DNA of 64,000 nucleotides from Colletes latitarsis (Eukaryota; Arthropoda; Insecta; Hymenoptera; Colletidae): positions 26,707,501-26,771,500 of the forward strand of contig NW_027488367.1 of assembly GCF_051014445.1 (NCBI RefSeq), read 5' to 3'. The position numbers were made by a program, and so were the translations under genes. How positions within the stretch are numbered: position 1 is the first letter of the stretch; every line of letters begins with the position of its first letter. Positions 33,057-44,771 of this stretch are shown one piece after another. Under the pieces are notes generated by a model that saw only the letters and a program-made list of their open reading frames with translations, was not told where the DNA came from and did no database searches.

Positions 33057-33667
33057 CGCATTCTTCACATACTCGTTGAACGGATCCTGGGTTTTTACTG
33101 GTTTGGATCACGTAGTAATGTGGTACCACACTGAAACTTTCAATTAAACCTGGTTTCCAACAATATTTTAGTGGACAACGCTAGTTAGGTCTGGGTTAGG
33201 CCTGGGATTTGCCCTCATCAGACTTATATTTTCGCATACTTCACATACTTGTTGAACAGATCCTGGGTTTTGTTCCGGTTTCGATCACGTAGTAGTGTGG
33301 TACCACACTGAAACAGTTGATTAAACCTGGTTTCGATCAATATGTTTGAGCATAACGCATGTTAGGTCTAGGTTAGGTCTGGGATTTGCTCTCATCAGGC
33401 TCGTACTTTCGCATATTTCTCATACTTGATGGCTAGATCCTGGGCTTTTTCTAGATTGGATCACGTAGTAATGTAGTACCACACTGAAACAGTCGATTAA
33501 CCTTGGTTACGATCAATATTTTAGAGGATAACGCATGTTAGGTCTAGGTTAGGCCTGGGATATGCCCTCATCAGGGTCATACTTTCGCAGTTTTAACATA
33601 CATGTTGACCTCATCGAGGGTTTTTTCTGCTTTGGACCACGTAGTAAAGTGGTGCCACACTAGAACT

Positions 33668-33892
33668 GTCAATTAAACGTGGTTCCCATCAATATTTTAG
33701 AGGATAACGCATGCTAGGTCTGGGACAGGTCTGGGATTTGCCCTCATCAGACCCATACTTTCGCATATTTCTCATACTTCATGGCTAGATCCTGGGCTTT
33801 TTCTGGATTGCATCACGTAGTAATGAAGTACAACACCGAAACAGTCAATTAAACCTGGTTTCCATCAATATTTTAAAGGACAGCGCATGTTA
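33668..33892 (+). repeat. 225-bp direct repeat right of the copy 3 segment
   Basis: Second copy of 31723-31947. After it, the satellite continues GGTCTAGGTTAGG, which is the expected uninterrupted monomer continuation. At the left copy that continuation is replaced by element sequence. So this right copy looks like the original context, and the left copy is the one broken by the junction. Confidence 0.82.
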
Positions 33893-36800
33893 GGTCTAGG
33901 TTAGGCCTGGGATTTGCCCTCATCAGGGTCATACTTTCGCATTCTTCACATACTTGTTGAACGGATCCAGGGTTTTTTCTGCGTTGGTTCACGTAGTAAT
34001 GTGTTACCACACTGAAGCATTCAATTAAACCTGGTCTTGATAAATATTTTAGAGGATAACGCATGCTAGGTCTAGGTTAGGCCTGGGATTTGCCCCCATC
34101 AGACCCATACCTTCGCATATTTCTCATACTTCATGGCTAGATCCTGGGCTATTTATAGATTGGATAACGTAGTAATGTGGCACCACACTGAAACAGTCAA
34201 TTAAACCTGGTTTCGATCAATATTTTAGAGGATAACGCAAGTTATGTCTGGGTTAGGTCTAGGATTTGCCCTCATCAGGCTCATACTTTCGCATATTTCT
34301 CATACTTCATGGCTACATCCTGGGCCATTTCTGGATTGCATCACGTAGTAATGTAGTACCACACTGAAACAGTCAATTAAACCTGGTTTCCATCACTATT
34401 TTACAGGACAACTCAAGTTAGGTCTGGGATAGGTCTGGGATTTGCCCTCGTCAGGATCATACTTTCGTATTTTTCACATACTTGGTTGAACGGATCCTGT
34501 GTTTTTACTGGTTTGGATCACGTAGTAATGTGGTACGACACTGAAACATTCAATTAAACCTGGTCTTGATAAATATTTTAGAGGATGGCGCATGTTAGGT
34601 CAGGGTAAGGTCTAGGATTTGCCCTCATCAGACACATACTTTCGCATTCTTCACGTACTTGTTGAACAGCTCCAGGGTTTCTTTCTGGTTTGGATCACGT
34701 AGTAATGTGGTACCACACTGAAACAGTCCATTAAACCTGGTTTCGATCAATATTTTAGAGGATAATGCATGTTAGGTCTATGTTAGGCCTGGGATTTGCC
34801 CTCATCAGGGTCATACTTTCGCGTTTTTCACATACTTGTTGAACAGATCCTGGGTTTTTTCTAGTTTGGATCACGTAGTAATGTGGTATCACACTGAAAC
34901 AGTCCATTAAACCTGGTTTCGATCAATATTTTTGAGGATAACGCATGTTAGGTCTGGGTTAGGTCTGGGATTTGCTCTCATCAGGCTCATTCTTTCGCAT
35001 ATTTCACATACTTGATGGCTAGATACTGGGTTTTTCCTGGTTTGGATCACGCAGTAATGTGGTACCACACTGAAACAGTCCACTCAACCTGGTTTCGATC
35101 AATATTTTAGAGGATAACGCATGTTATGTCTAGGTTAGGCCTGGGATTAGCCCTCATCAGATTCATACTTTCGCATACTTCACATACTTGTTGAACAGAT
35201 CCTGGGTTTTTTTCTGGTTTGGATCACGTAGTAATGTGGTAGCACACTGAAACAGTCGATTAAACCTGGTTTCGATCTATATTTTTGAGGATAACGCATG
35301 TTAGGTCTAGGTTAGGCCTGGGATTTTCACTCATCAGACTCATACTTTCGCATTCTTCACATACTTGTTGAACGGATCCTGTGTTTTTACTGGTTTGGAT
35401 CACGTAGTAATGTGGTACCACACTGAAACATTCAATTAAACCTGGTCTTGATAAATATTTTAGAGGATAACGCATGTTAGGTCAGGGTAAGGTCTAGGAT
35501 TTGCCCTCATCAGGCTCATACTTTCGCATATTTCTAATACTTCATGGCTAGATCCTGGGCTCTTTCTGGATTGGATCACGTAGTAATGTGGTACCACACT
35601 GAAACAGTCCATTAAATCTGGTTTCGATCAATATTTTTGAGGATAACACATGTTAGGTCTAGGTTAGGAGTGGGATTTGCTCTCATCAGGCTCATTCTTT
35701 CGCATATTTCTCATACTTGATGGCTAGATCCTGGGCTTTTTCTGGATTGGATCACGTAGTAATGTAGTACCACACTGAAACAGTCGACTAACCCTGGTTT
35801 CGGTCAATATTTTAGAGGATAACGCATGTTAGGTCTAGGTTAGGCCTGGGATATGCCCTCATCAGGGTCATACTTTCGCAGTTTTAACATACATGTTGAC
35901 CTCATCGAGGGCTTTTTCTGCTTTGGATCACGTAGTAAAGTGGCGCCACACTAAAACTGTCAATTAGACCTGGTATCGATCAATATTTTAGAGGATAACG
36001 CAAGTTATGTCTGGGATAGGTCTGGGGATTTGCCCTCATCAGTCTCATACTTTCGCATTCTTCACATACTTGTTGAACGGATCCTGTGTTTTTACTGGTT
36101 TGGATCACGTAGTAATGTGGTACCACACTGAAACATTCAATTAAACCTGGTCTTGATAAATATTTTAGAGGAGAAGGCATGTTATGTCTAGGTTAGGTCT
36201 AGGATTTGCCCCCGTCAGGATCATACTTCCGCATATTTCTCATACTTGATGGCTAGATCCTGGGCTTTTTCTGGATTGCATCACGTAGTAATGTGGTACC
36301 ACACTGAAGCATACCAATAAACCTGGTTTCGATTTTTATTTTAGAGGATAACACATGTTAGGTCTAGGTTATGTCTGGGATTTGCTCTCATCAGGCTCAT
36401 TCTTTCGCATATTTCTCATACTTCATGGCTAGATCCTCGGCTATTTCTGGATTGGATCACGTAGTAATGAAGTACAACACTGAAACAGTCAATTAAACCT
36501 GGTTTCCATCAATATTTTAGAGGACAGCGCATGTTAGGTCTAGGTTAGGCCTGGGATATGCCCTCATCAGGGTCATACTTTCGCAGTTTTAACATACATG
36601 TTGACCTCATCGAGGGTTTTTTCTGGTTTCGATCACGTAGTAATGTGGTACCACACTGAAGCATACCAATAAACCTGGTTTCGATTTTTATTTTAGAGGA
36701 TAACACATGTTAGGTCTAGGTTATGTCTGGGATTTGCTCTCATCAGGCTCATTCTTTCGCATATTTCTCATACTTCATGGCTAGATCCTCGGCTATTTCT

Positions 36801-38149
36801 GGATTGGATCACGTAGTAATGTGGTACCACACTGAAACAGTCAATTAAACCTGGTTTCGATCAATATTTTAGAGGATAACGCATGTTAGGTCTGGGATAG
36901 GTCTGGGATTTGCCCTCATCAGGCTCATACTTTCGCGTTTTTCACATACATGTTTAACAGATCCTGGGATTTTTCTGGTTTTGGATCACGTAGTAATGTG
37001 GTACCAGACTGAACATTCCATTAAACCTGGTTTCGATTAATATTTTAGAGGATAAGGCATGTTATGTCTAGGTTAGGTCTAGGATTTGCCCTCGTCAGGA
37101 TCATACTTTCGCATATTTCTCTTACTTGATGGCTAGATCCTGGGCTTTTTCTGGATTGCATCACGTAGTAATGTAGTACCACACTGAAACAGTCAATTCA
37201 ACGTGGTTCCCATCAATATTTTAGAGGTCAACGCAAGTTCGACCCAGGTTAGGCCTGGAATTTGCCCTCATCAGGGTCATACTTTCGCAGTTTTAACATA
37301 CATGTCGACCTGATCGAGGGTTTTTTCTGCTTTGGATCACGTAGTAAAGTGGTACCACACTGAAACAGTCCATTAAACCTGGTTTGGATCAATATTTTAG
37401 AGGATAACGCATGTTCGGTCTAGGTTAGCCCTGGGATTTTCACTCATGAGACTCATACTTTCGCATTCTTCACATACTTGTTGAACGGATCCTGGGTTTT
37501 TTCTGGTTTGGATCACATAGTAATGTGGTACCACACTGAGACAGTCGATTAAACCAGGTTTCGATCAATATTTTTCAGGATAACGCATGTTAGGTCTAGG
37601 TTAGGCCTGGGATTTGGCATCATCAGGGTCATACTTTCGCAGTTTTAACATACATGTTGGCCTAATCCAGGGTCTTTTCTGCTTTGGATCACGTAGTAAT
37701 GTTGTACCACACTGAAACAGTCAATTCAACCTGGTTTCGATCAATATTTTAGAGGATAACGCAAGTTATGTCTGGGATAGGTCTGGGATTTGCCCTCATC
37801 AGGCTCATACTTTCGCGTTTTTCACATACTTGTTGAACGGGTCTTGGGTTTTTTCTGGCGTGTGTCACGTAGTAATGTGGTATCACACTGAAACAATCAA
37901 TTAAACCTGGTCTTGATAAATATTTTAGAGGATAACGCATGTTAGGTCTGGGTTAGGTCTAGGATTTGCCCTCATCAGGCTCATTCTTTCGCATATTTCT
38001 CATACTTGATGGCTAGATCCTGGGCTTTTTCTGGATTGCATCACGTAGTAATGAAGTACAACACTGAAACAGTCAATTAAACCTGGTTTCCATCAATATT
38101 TTAGAGGACAACGCAAGTCAGGTCTAGGTTAGGCCTGGGATTTTCACTC

Positions 38150-38165
38150 ATCAGACTCATACTTT
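38150..38165 (+). repeat. Target-site duplication, 3' side of copy 2
   Basis: ATCAGACTCATAC (38150-38162) followed by T residues shared with the poly(A) complement. It is preceded by GATTTTCACTC, exactly as at copy 1. Confidence 0.92.
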
Positions 38166-38187
38166 TTTTTTTTTTTTTTTTTTTTTT
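38163..38187 (-). other. Poly(A) tract of copy 2
   Basis: Uninterrupted run of 25 T on the plus strand, adjoining the target duplication. Up to three bases may derive from the target. Confidence 0.92.
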
Positions 38188-38703
38188 GTCGTGGGGAAAA
38201 TCTTCGAAAGACTCCCTCCCACCTCCTTGGGGAGAGGTGGGAGGGGTGTGTGGGATTCCCCGCGCCCGTACAACGACAGGCGCGGGACCTACCCACTAAA
38301 AACCCCACGGTGACCCTTCGGCACGCTTTGGGAGGATACCGGGAATCGCTCGAAGCATTCTTCCGGTATCCTCCCCGTGCCCGCGCTTTCGCGCCCATCC
38401 CCCGGGGGGACAATCGGTCCCCCCAGTAGACACACTGCCTCATAGCGGCGGGACGGGGCCACTCCATCCCGCCGCTATCCGTCCCGGGGCCGCGTTTAGT
38501 GGCGGCTGCGAGCCCCAACTCGCAACCGCCCGCGACCCCGTTTCCACCCCTCGGCGGCCGGGCGTTCATGGCCGCACCAGACCGCCGAGGGTGCCTCCCC
38601 TTGCGTCGGACCGGTAGGGGGAGGCACTCCTACCCCCAACCGGTCCGACCCGGCGCCGCCTGGCGGGAGGAGGGTCCCCTCAGGACCCCCCTCCCAGCCT
38701 AGG
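38188..38703 (-). other. 3' UTR of copy 2
   Basis: Same hairpin-rich 3' UTR as copy 1. All three 12-bp stems are retained. It differs by ACAATCGGTCC for ACCGGTCC near 38410 and a few single bases. Retention of the complete 3' end in both retrotransposed copies fits 3'-end recognition. Confidence 0.85.
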
Positions 38704-39920
38704 TCATCCGCCACGCCGAGGCGGCCGCCCGCGACGCCTCGCGACCGGGCGACGACCTCGGGCCACCGCACGAGCGCGAGCTTCAGCGCGCCGTTGAAGC
38801 TCGCGCTCCCTCCCCGCGGCCTCCTTCTGCAACATTACGTTCTCGCAGAAGGAGGCCACGGCCCTCCACTTCTCCTCGCTGCCGAGCATGGCGCGCACCA
38901 CGCCCGGCAGCGAGACATCCCGCCCGACGACGCCGACCAGGACACGGCGCTCCCCCTCCCACGCGGGGCATACCTCCAGGGTATGATCCGCCGTGTCCTG
39001 CTCAGCGTCGCAGTGGCAGCAACGCGCCGTCGGCTCCTTCCCTATCCGGCACAGGTATCTTCCGAAGCTGCCATGCCCGGAAAATACCTGTGCCAGCCGG
39101 TAGGTGAGGCTGCCATGGCCTCTGTCCAGCCACTCCTTCAGGAGTGGCCGAACAGCCCCGACAGTCCGGTGCCCCGCGGTTGGCAGAGCCAGCCGCTCCT
39201 GCCACGCGAGCAACACGGACTGCCGGGCCTGGCGCTTCAAATCGCCCCAAGCAGGTTCCTGCCCGCCCGGGACCGCCCCCACCCCCGCGCGACGGTCGAC
39301 GCGGTGCCGGTACATCACCGCGTGCGACCGCGCGAGCAGGTCCATGGGCGGCATCCCCGCTAGAACCGTCGCCGCCTCATGTGACATGGTCCGATACCCG
39401 CGGACGACCCTGAGCGCCATGCGCCTCTGCACCCGACGCAGCATAGTCATGCTGCGCCGGGAGGCAGCCAGGTCGTCCGCCCAGACGGGGGCCCCGTATA
39501 GGGCCACCGACTGGACCATTGCCACATAGAGGCGACGAACTCGGCCCGCCGGGCCCCCCAGGTTGGGCAGGATCCGGCCCAGAGCCGCAACCATCCTTTC
39601 CAACCGGGGGACCAGGCAGCGGAAATGCTTCTCGAAACGTCAGTGGCTATCGAGGATCAGTCCCAGATACCTGATCTGGGGCTTCACCTCGATGTCAGCC
39701 CCACCCACCCGAATCAGAGGGGGTGGCGGATCCTGCCGAGGTGAATGAAACGCAATCACCTCGGTCTTATGGACCGCCACCGTCATCCCCATCCCCCTGA
39801 TCCGGTCGACGACGCGTTGCGACCCCTCCTCCGCGCGACGCATGGCCCTCCCCCAGTGCGCCCCGACGGCCAGCACCAGTGTGTCATCCGCATAACACAC
39901 CGTGCTGACGCCGTCGGGGA
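38704..39920 (-). pseudogene. ORF2 C-terminal fragment in copy 2
   Basis: Corresponds to ORF2 residues ~656-1060, beginning just before the YADD active site and including the zinc motif and arginine-rich tail. A TGG-to-TGA change at 39640-39642 (Trp749) interrupts it, so even this fragment cannot be read through. The rest of the frame is open. It has no start region, endonuclease or most of the RT, and is non-functional. Confidence 0.93.
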
Positions 39921-40558
39921 ATCAGACTCATACTTTCGCATTCTTCACATACTCGTTGAACGGATCCTGGGTTTTTACTGGTTTGGATCACGTAGTAATG
40001 TGGTACCACACTGAAACTTTCAATTAAACCTGGTTTCCAACAATATTTTAGTGGACAACGCTAGTTAGGTCTGGGTTAGGCCTGGGATTTGCCCTCATCA
40101 GACTTATATTTTCGCATACTTCACATACTTGTTGAACAGATCCTGGGTTTTGTTCCGGTTTCGATCACGTAGTAGTGTGGTACCACACTGAAACAGTTGA
40201 TTAAACCTGGTTTCGATCAATATGTTTGAGCATAACGCATGTTAGGTCTAGGTTAGGTCTGGGATTTGCTCTCATCAGGCTCGTACTTTCGCATATTTCT
40301 CATACTTGATGGCTAGATCCTGGGCTTTTTCTAGATTGGATCACGTAGTAATGTAGTACCACACTGAAACAGTCGATTAACCTTGGTTACGATCAATATT
40401 TTAGAGGATAACGCATGTTAGGTCTAGGTTAGGCCTGGGATATGCCCTCATCAGGGTCATACTTTCGCAGTTTTAACATACATGTTGACCTCATCGAGGG
40501 TTTTTTCTGCTTTGGACCACGTAGTAAAGTGGTGCCACACTAGAACTGTCAATTAAAC
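38829..40558 (+). repeat. 1.73-kb segmental duplication, copy containing part of element copy 2
   Basis: Partner of 31949-33678 at offset 6880. Copy 2 keeps the element's 3' end and left target duplication, so this locus is closer to the original insertion and 31949-33678 is the derived copy. Confidence 0.88.
39921..39936 (+). repeat. Target-site duplication, 5' side of copy 2
   Basis: ATCAGACTCATACTTT, then CGCATTCTTCACATAC. The element ends in A at 39920, giving 1 bp of microhomology with the target A at the truncation junction. Confidence 0.9.
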
Positions 40559-42659
40559 CTGGTTTCGACCAATATTTTAGAGGATAACGCAAGTTATGTC
40601 TGGGATAGGTCTGGGGATTTGCCCTAATCAGGCTCATTCTTTCGCATATTTCTCATACTTGATAGGCAGATTCTGGGCTTTTTCTGGTTTGGATCACGTA
40701 GTAATGTGGTACCACACGGAAACAGACCATTAAACCTGCTTTCGATCAATATTTTAGAAGATAACGCATGTTAGGTCTAGGTTAGGCCTGGGATTTGCCC
40801 TCATCAGGGTCATACTTTTGCATATTTCTCATACTTGATGGCCAGATTCTGGGCCTTTTCTGGTTTGGATCACGTAGTAATGTGGTACCACACTGAAACA
40901 GTCCATTAAACCTGGTTTCGATCAATATTTTTGAGGATAACGCATGTTAGATCTGGGTGAGGTCTAGGATTTGCCCTCATCAGGCTCATACTTTCGCATA
41001 TTTCACGAACTTGTTGAACAGCTCCTGGGTTTTTTTCTGGTTTGGATCACGTAGTAGTGTGGTACCGCACTGAAACAGTCAATTAAACCTGGTTTCGATC
41101 AATACTTTAGAGGATAACGCAAGTTAGGTCTGGGATAGGTCTGGGATTTGCCCTCATCAGACTCATACTTTCGCATTCTTCACATACTCGTTGAACGGGT
41201 CCTGGGTTTTTACTGGTTTGGTTCACGTAGTAATGTGGTACCACAGTGAAACATTCAATTAAACCTGGTCTTGATAAATATTTTAGAGGATAACGCATGT
41301 TAGGTCTGGGTAAGGTCTAGGATTTGCCCTCATCAGGCTCATACTTTCGCATATTTCTAATACTTCATGGCTAGATCCTCGGCTATTTCTGGATTGGATC
41401 ACGTAGTAATGTGGTACCACACTGAACCAGTCCATTAAACCTGGTTTCGATCAATATTATTGAGGATAACGCATGATAGGTCTGGGTTAGGTCTAGGATT
41501 TGCCCTCATCAGGCTCATACTTTCGCATATTTCTCATACTTCATGGCTAGATCCTGGGCTATTTCTGGATTGGATCACGTAGTAATGTGGTACCACACTG
41601 AAGCAGTCAATTAAACCTGGTTTCGATCAATATTTTAGAGGATAACGCAAGTTACGTCTGGGATAGGTCTGGGATTCGCCCTCATCAGGCTCATACTTTC
41701 GCGTTTTTCACATACTTGTTGAACTGATCCTGGGTTTTTTCTGGTTTGGATCACGTAGTAATGTGGGACCACACAGAAACATTCGATTAAACCTGGTTTC
41801 CATCAATATTTTAGAGGACAACGCAAGTTAGGTCTGGGATAGGTCTGGGATTAGCCCTCATCAGGCTTATACTTTCGCGTTTTTCACATACTTGTTGAAC
41901 AGATCCTGGGTTTTTTCTGGTTTGTATCACCTAGTAATGTGGTACCACACTGAGACAGTCCATTAAACCTGGTTTCGATCAATATTTTAGAGAATAATTC
42001 ATGTTGGGTCTAGGTTTGGTAAGGGATTTGCTCTCATCAGGCTCGTACTTTCGCATATTTCTCATACTTGATGGGCAGATCCTGGGTTTTTTTCTGGTTT
42101 GTATCACGTAGTTATGTGGCACCACACTGAAACAGTCCATTAAACCTGGTTTCGACGAATATTTTAGAGGATAACGCATGTTAGGTCTGGGATAGGTCTG
42201 GGATTTGCCCTCATCAGGGTCATACTTTCGCATTTTTCACATACTTGTTGAACAGATCCTGGGTTTTTTCTGGTTTGGATCACGAAGTAATGTGGTACCA
42301 CACTGAAACAGTCCACTAAACCTGGTTTCGACCAATATTTTAGAGGATAACTCATGCTAGGTCTAGGTTAGGCCTGAGATTTGCCCCCATCAGACCCATA
42401 CTTTCGCATATTTCTCATACTTCATGGCTAGATCCTGGGCTATTAATGGATTGGATCAGGTAGTAATGTGGCACCACACTGAAACAGTCAATTAAACCTG
42501 GTTTCGATCAATATTTTAGCGGATAGCGCAAGTTATGTCTAGGATAGGGCTGGGATATGCCCTCATCAGGCTCATACTTTCGCGTTTTTCACATACTTGT
42601 TGAACAGATCCTGGGTTTTTTCTGATTCGGATCACGTAGTAATGTGGTACCACACTGAA

Positions 42660-43072
42660 AGAGTCCATTAAACCTGGTTTCGATCAATATCTTTGAGGAT
42701 AACGCATGTTAGGCCTGGGTTAGGTCTAGGAATTGCCCTCATCAGGCTCATACTTTCGCACATCTCTCATACTTCATGGCTAGATCCTGGGCTATTTCTG
42801 GATTGCATCACGTAGTAATGTAGTACCACAGTGAAACAGTCAATTGAACCTGGTTTCCATCAATATTTTAGAGGATAACGCATGTTATGTCTAGGTTAGG
42901 CCTGGGATTTGCCCTCATCAGGCTCATACTTTCGCATATTTCTAATACTTCATGGCTAGATCCTGGGCTCTTCTGGATTGGATCACGTATTATTGTTGTA
43001 CCACACTGAAACCGTCCATCAAACCTGGTTTCGATCAATATTTTTGAGGATAACACACGTTAGGTCTAGGAT
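42660..43072 (+). repeat. Satellite block G, first copy
   Basis: Offset 2112 bp (12 monomers) to 44772-45184, and again near 57077. Diagnostic variants are AATATCTTTGAGG, GGAATTGCCC, GGGCTCTTCTGG (2-bp deletion) and CACGTATTATTGTTGTACC. Confidence 0.75.
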
Positions 43073-44771
43073 AGGGCTGGGATATGCCCTCATCAGGCTC
43101 ATACTTTAGCTTTTTCACATACTTGTTGAACAGATCCTGGGTTTTTTCTGATTCGGATCACGTAGTAATGTGGTACCACACTGAAACAGTCCATTAAACC
43201 TGGTTTCGATCAATATTTTTGAGGATAACACATGTTAGGTCTAGGTTAGGTCTGGGATTTGCTCTCATCAGGCTCATTCTTTCGCATATTTCACATACTT
43301 GTTGAACAGATCCTGGGTTTTTTCTGGTTTGGATCACGAAGTAATGTGGTACCACACTGAAACAGTCCATTAAACCTGGTTTCAATGAATATTTTAGAGG
43401 ATAACGCATGTTATGTCTAGGTTAGGCCTGGGATTTGCCCTCATCAGGCTCATACTTTCGCATATTTCTCATAATTCATGGCTAAATCCTGGGCTATTTC
43501 TGGATTGCATCACGTAGTAATGTAGTACCACACTGAAACAGTCCATTAACCCTGGTTTCGATCACTATTTTAGAGGATAACGCATGTTAGGTATGGGATA
43601 GTTCTGGGATTTGCCCTCGTCAGACTCATACTTTCGCACACTTCACATACTCGCTGAACAGATCCTGGTTTTTTTTCTGGTTTGGATCACGTAATAATGC
43701 GGTGCCACACTGACACAGTCGATTAAACCTGGTTTCGATCAATATTTTAGAGGATAACGCAAGTTAGGTCTGGGATAGGTCTGGGATTCGCCCCCATCAG
43801 GCTCATACTATCGCGTTCTTCACATACTTCTGGAACAGATCCTGGGTTTTTTCTGGTTTGGATCACATAGTAATGTGGTACCACACTGAAACAGTCCATT
43901 AAACCTGGTTTCGATCAATATTTTTGAGGATAACGCATGTTAGGTCTGGGATAGGTCTGGGATTAGCCCTCATCAGGCTTATACTTTCGCGTTTTTCACA
44001 TACTTGTTGAACAGATCCTGGGTTTTTTCTGGTTTGGATCACCTAGTAATGTGGTACCACACTGAGACAGTCCATTAAACCTGGTATCGATCAATATTTT
44101 AGAGAATAATTCATGTTGGGTCTAGGTTAGGTAAGGGATTTGCTCTCATCAGGCTCGTACTTTCGCATATTTCTCATACTTGATGGGCAGATCCTGGGTT
44201 TTTTTCTGGTTTGTATCACGTAGTTATGTGGCACCACACTGAAACAGTCCATTAAACCTGGTTTCGACGAATATTTTAGAGGATAACGCATGTTAGGTCT
44301 AGGTTAGGCCTGCGATTTGGCCTCATCAGGGTCATACTTTCGCGTTTTTCACATTCTTGTTGAACAGATCCTGGGTTTTTTCTGGTTTGGATCACGTAGT
44401 AATGTGGTACCACACTGAAACAGTCCATTAAACCTAGTTTCGATCAATATTTTTGAGGATAACGCATGTTAGGTCTGGGTTAGTTCTAGGATTTGCCCTC
44501 GTCAGGATCATACTTTCGCATATTTCTAATACTTCATGGCTAGATCCTGGGCTCTTCCTGGATTGGATCACGTAGTAATGTGGTACCACACTGAAACAGT
44601 CCATTAAACCTGGTTTCGATCAATATTTTTGAGGATAACACATGTTAGGTCTAGGTTAGGTCTGGGATTTGCTCTCATCAGGCTCATTCTTTCGCATATT
44701 TCACATACTTGTTGAACAGATCCTGGGTTTTTTCTGGTTTGGATCACGAAGTAATGTGGTACCACACTGAA

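Larger units (their letters stand above)
31949..33678 (+). repeat. 1.73-kb segmental duplication, copy containing element copy 3
   Basis: Matches 38829-40558 at a constant offset of 6880, covering 1092 bp of element and ~640 bp of satellite to its right with all rare variants (for example TTTAGTGGACAACGCTAG and TTGGACCACG). The match ends within GTCAATTAAAC, which is common to both flanks, so the exit breakpoint lies in satellite homology. Confidence 0.9.
33041..38162 (+). repeat. ~176-bp satellite array, segment 3
   Basis: About 29 monomers of the same satellite. Blocks typical of the left region reappear: 34700-35900 resembles 4640-5700 and 8000-8750, with GCAGTAATG in place of GCAGTGATG. 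They are interspersed with CTGAAGCATACCAATAAACC monomers. No gene is visible. Confidence 0.95.
38163..39920 (-). mobile_element. R1-clade retrotransposon, copy 2 (5'-truncated)
   Basis: A 1758-bp copy comprising a 25-nt poly(A), the complete 3' UTR and the last ~405 codons of ORF2. It is truncated at the position equivalent to 15108 of copy 1 (GTCGGGGA). Target duplications ATCAGACTCATAC lie at 38150 and 39921. 5' truncation is the usual result of incomplete target-primed reverse transcription. Compared with copy 1 it has a 3-bp insertion in the 3' UTR (near 38412) and scattered substitutions, which is about 99% identity by eye. Confidence 0.95.
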
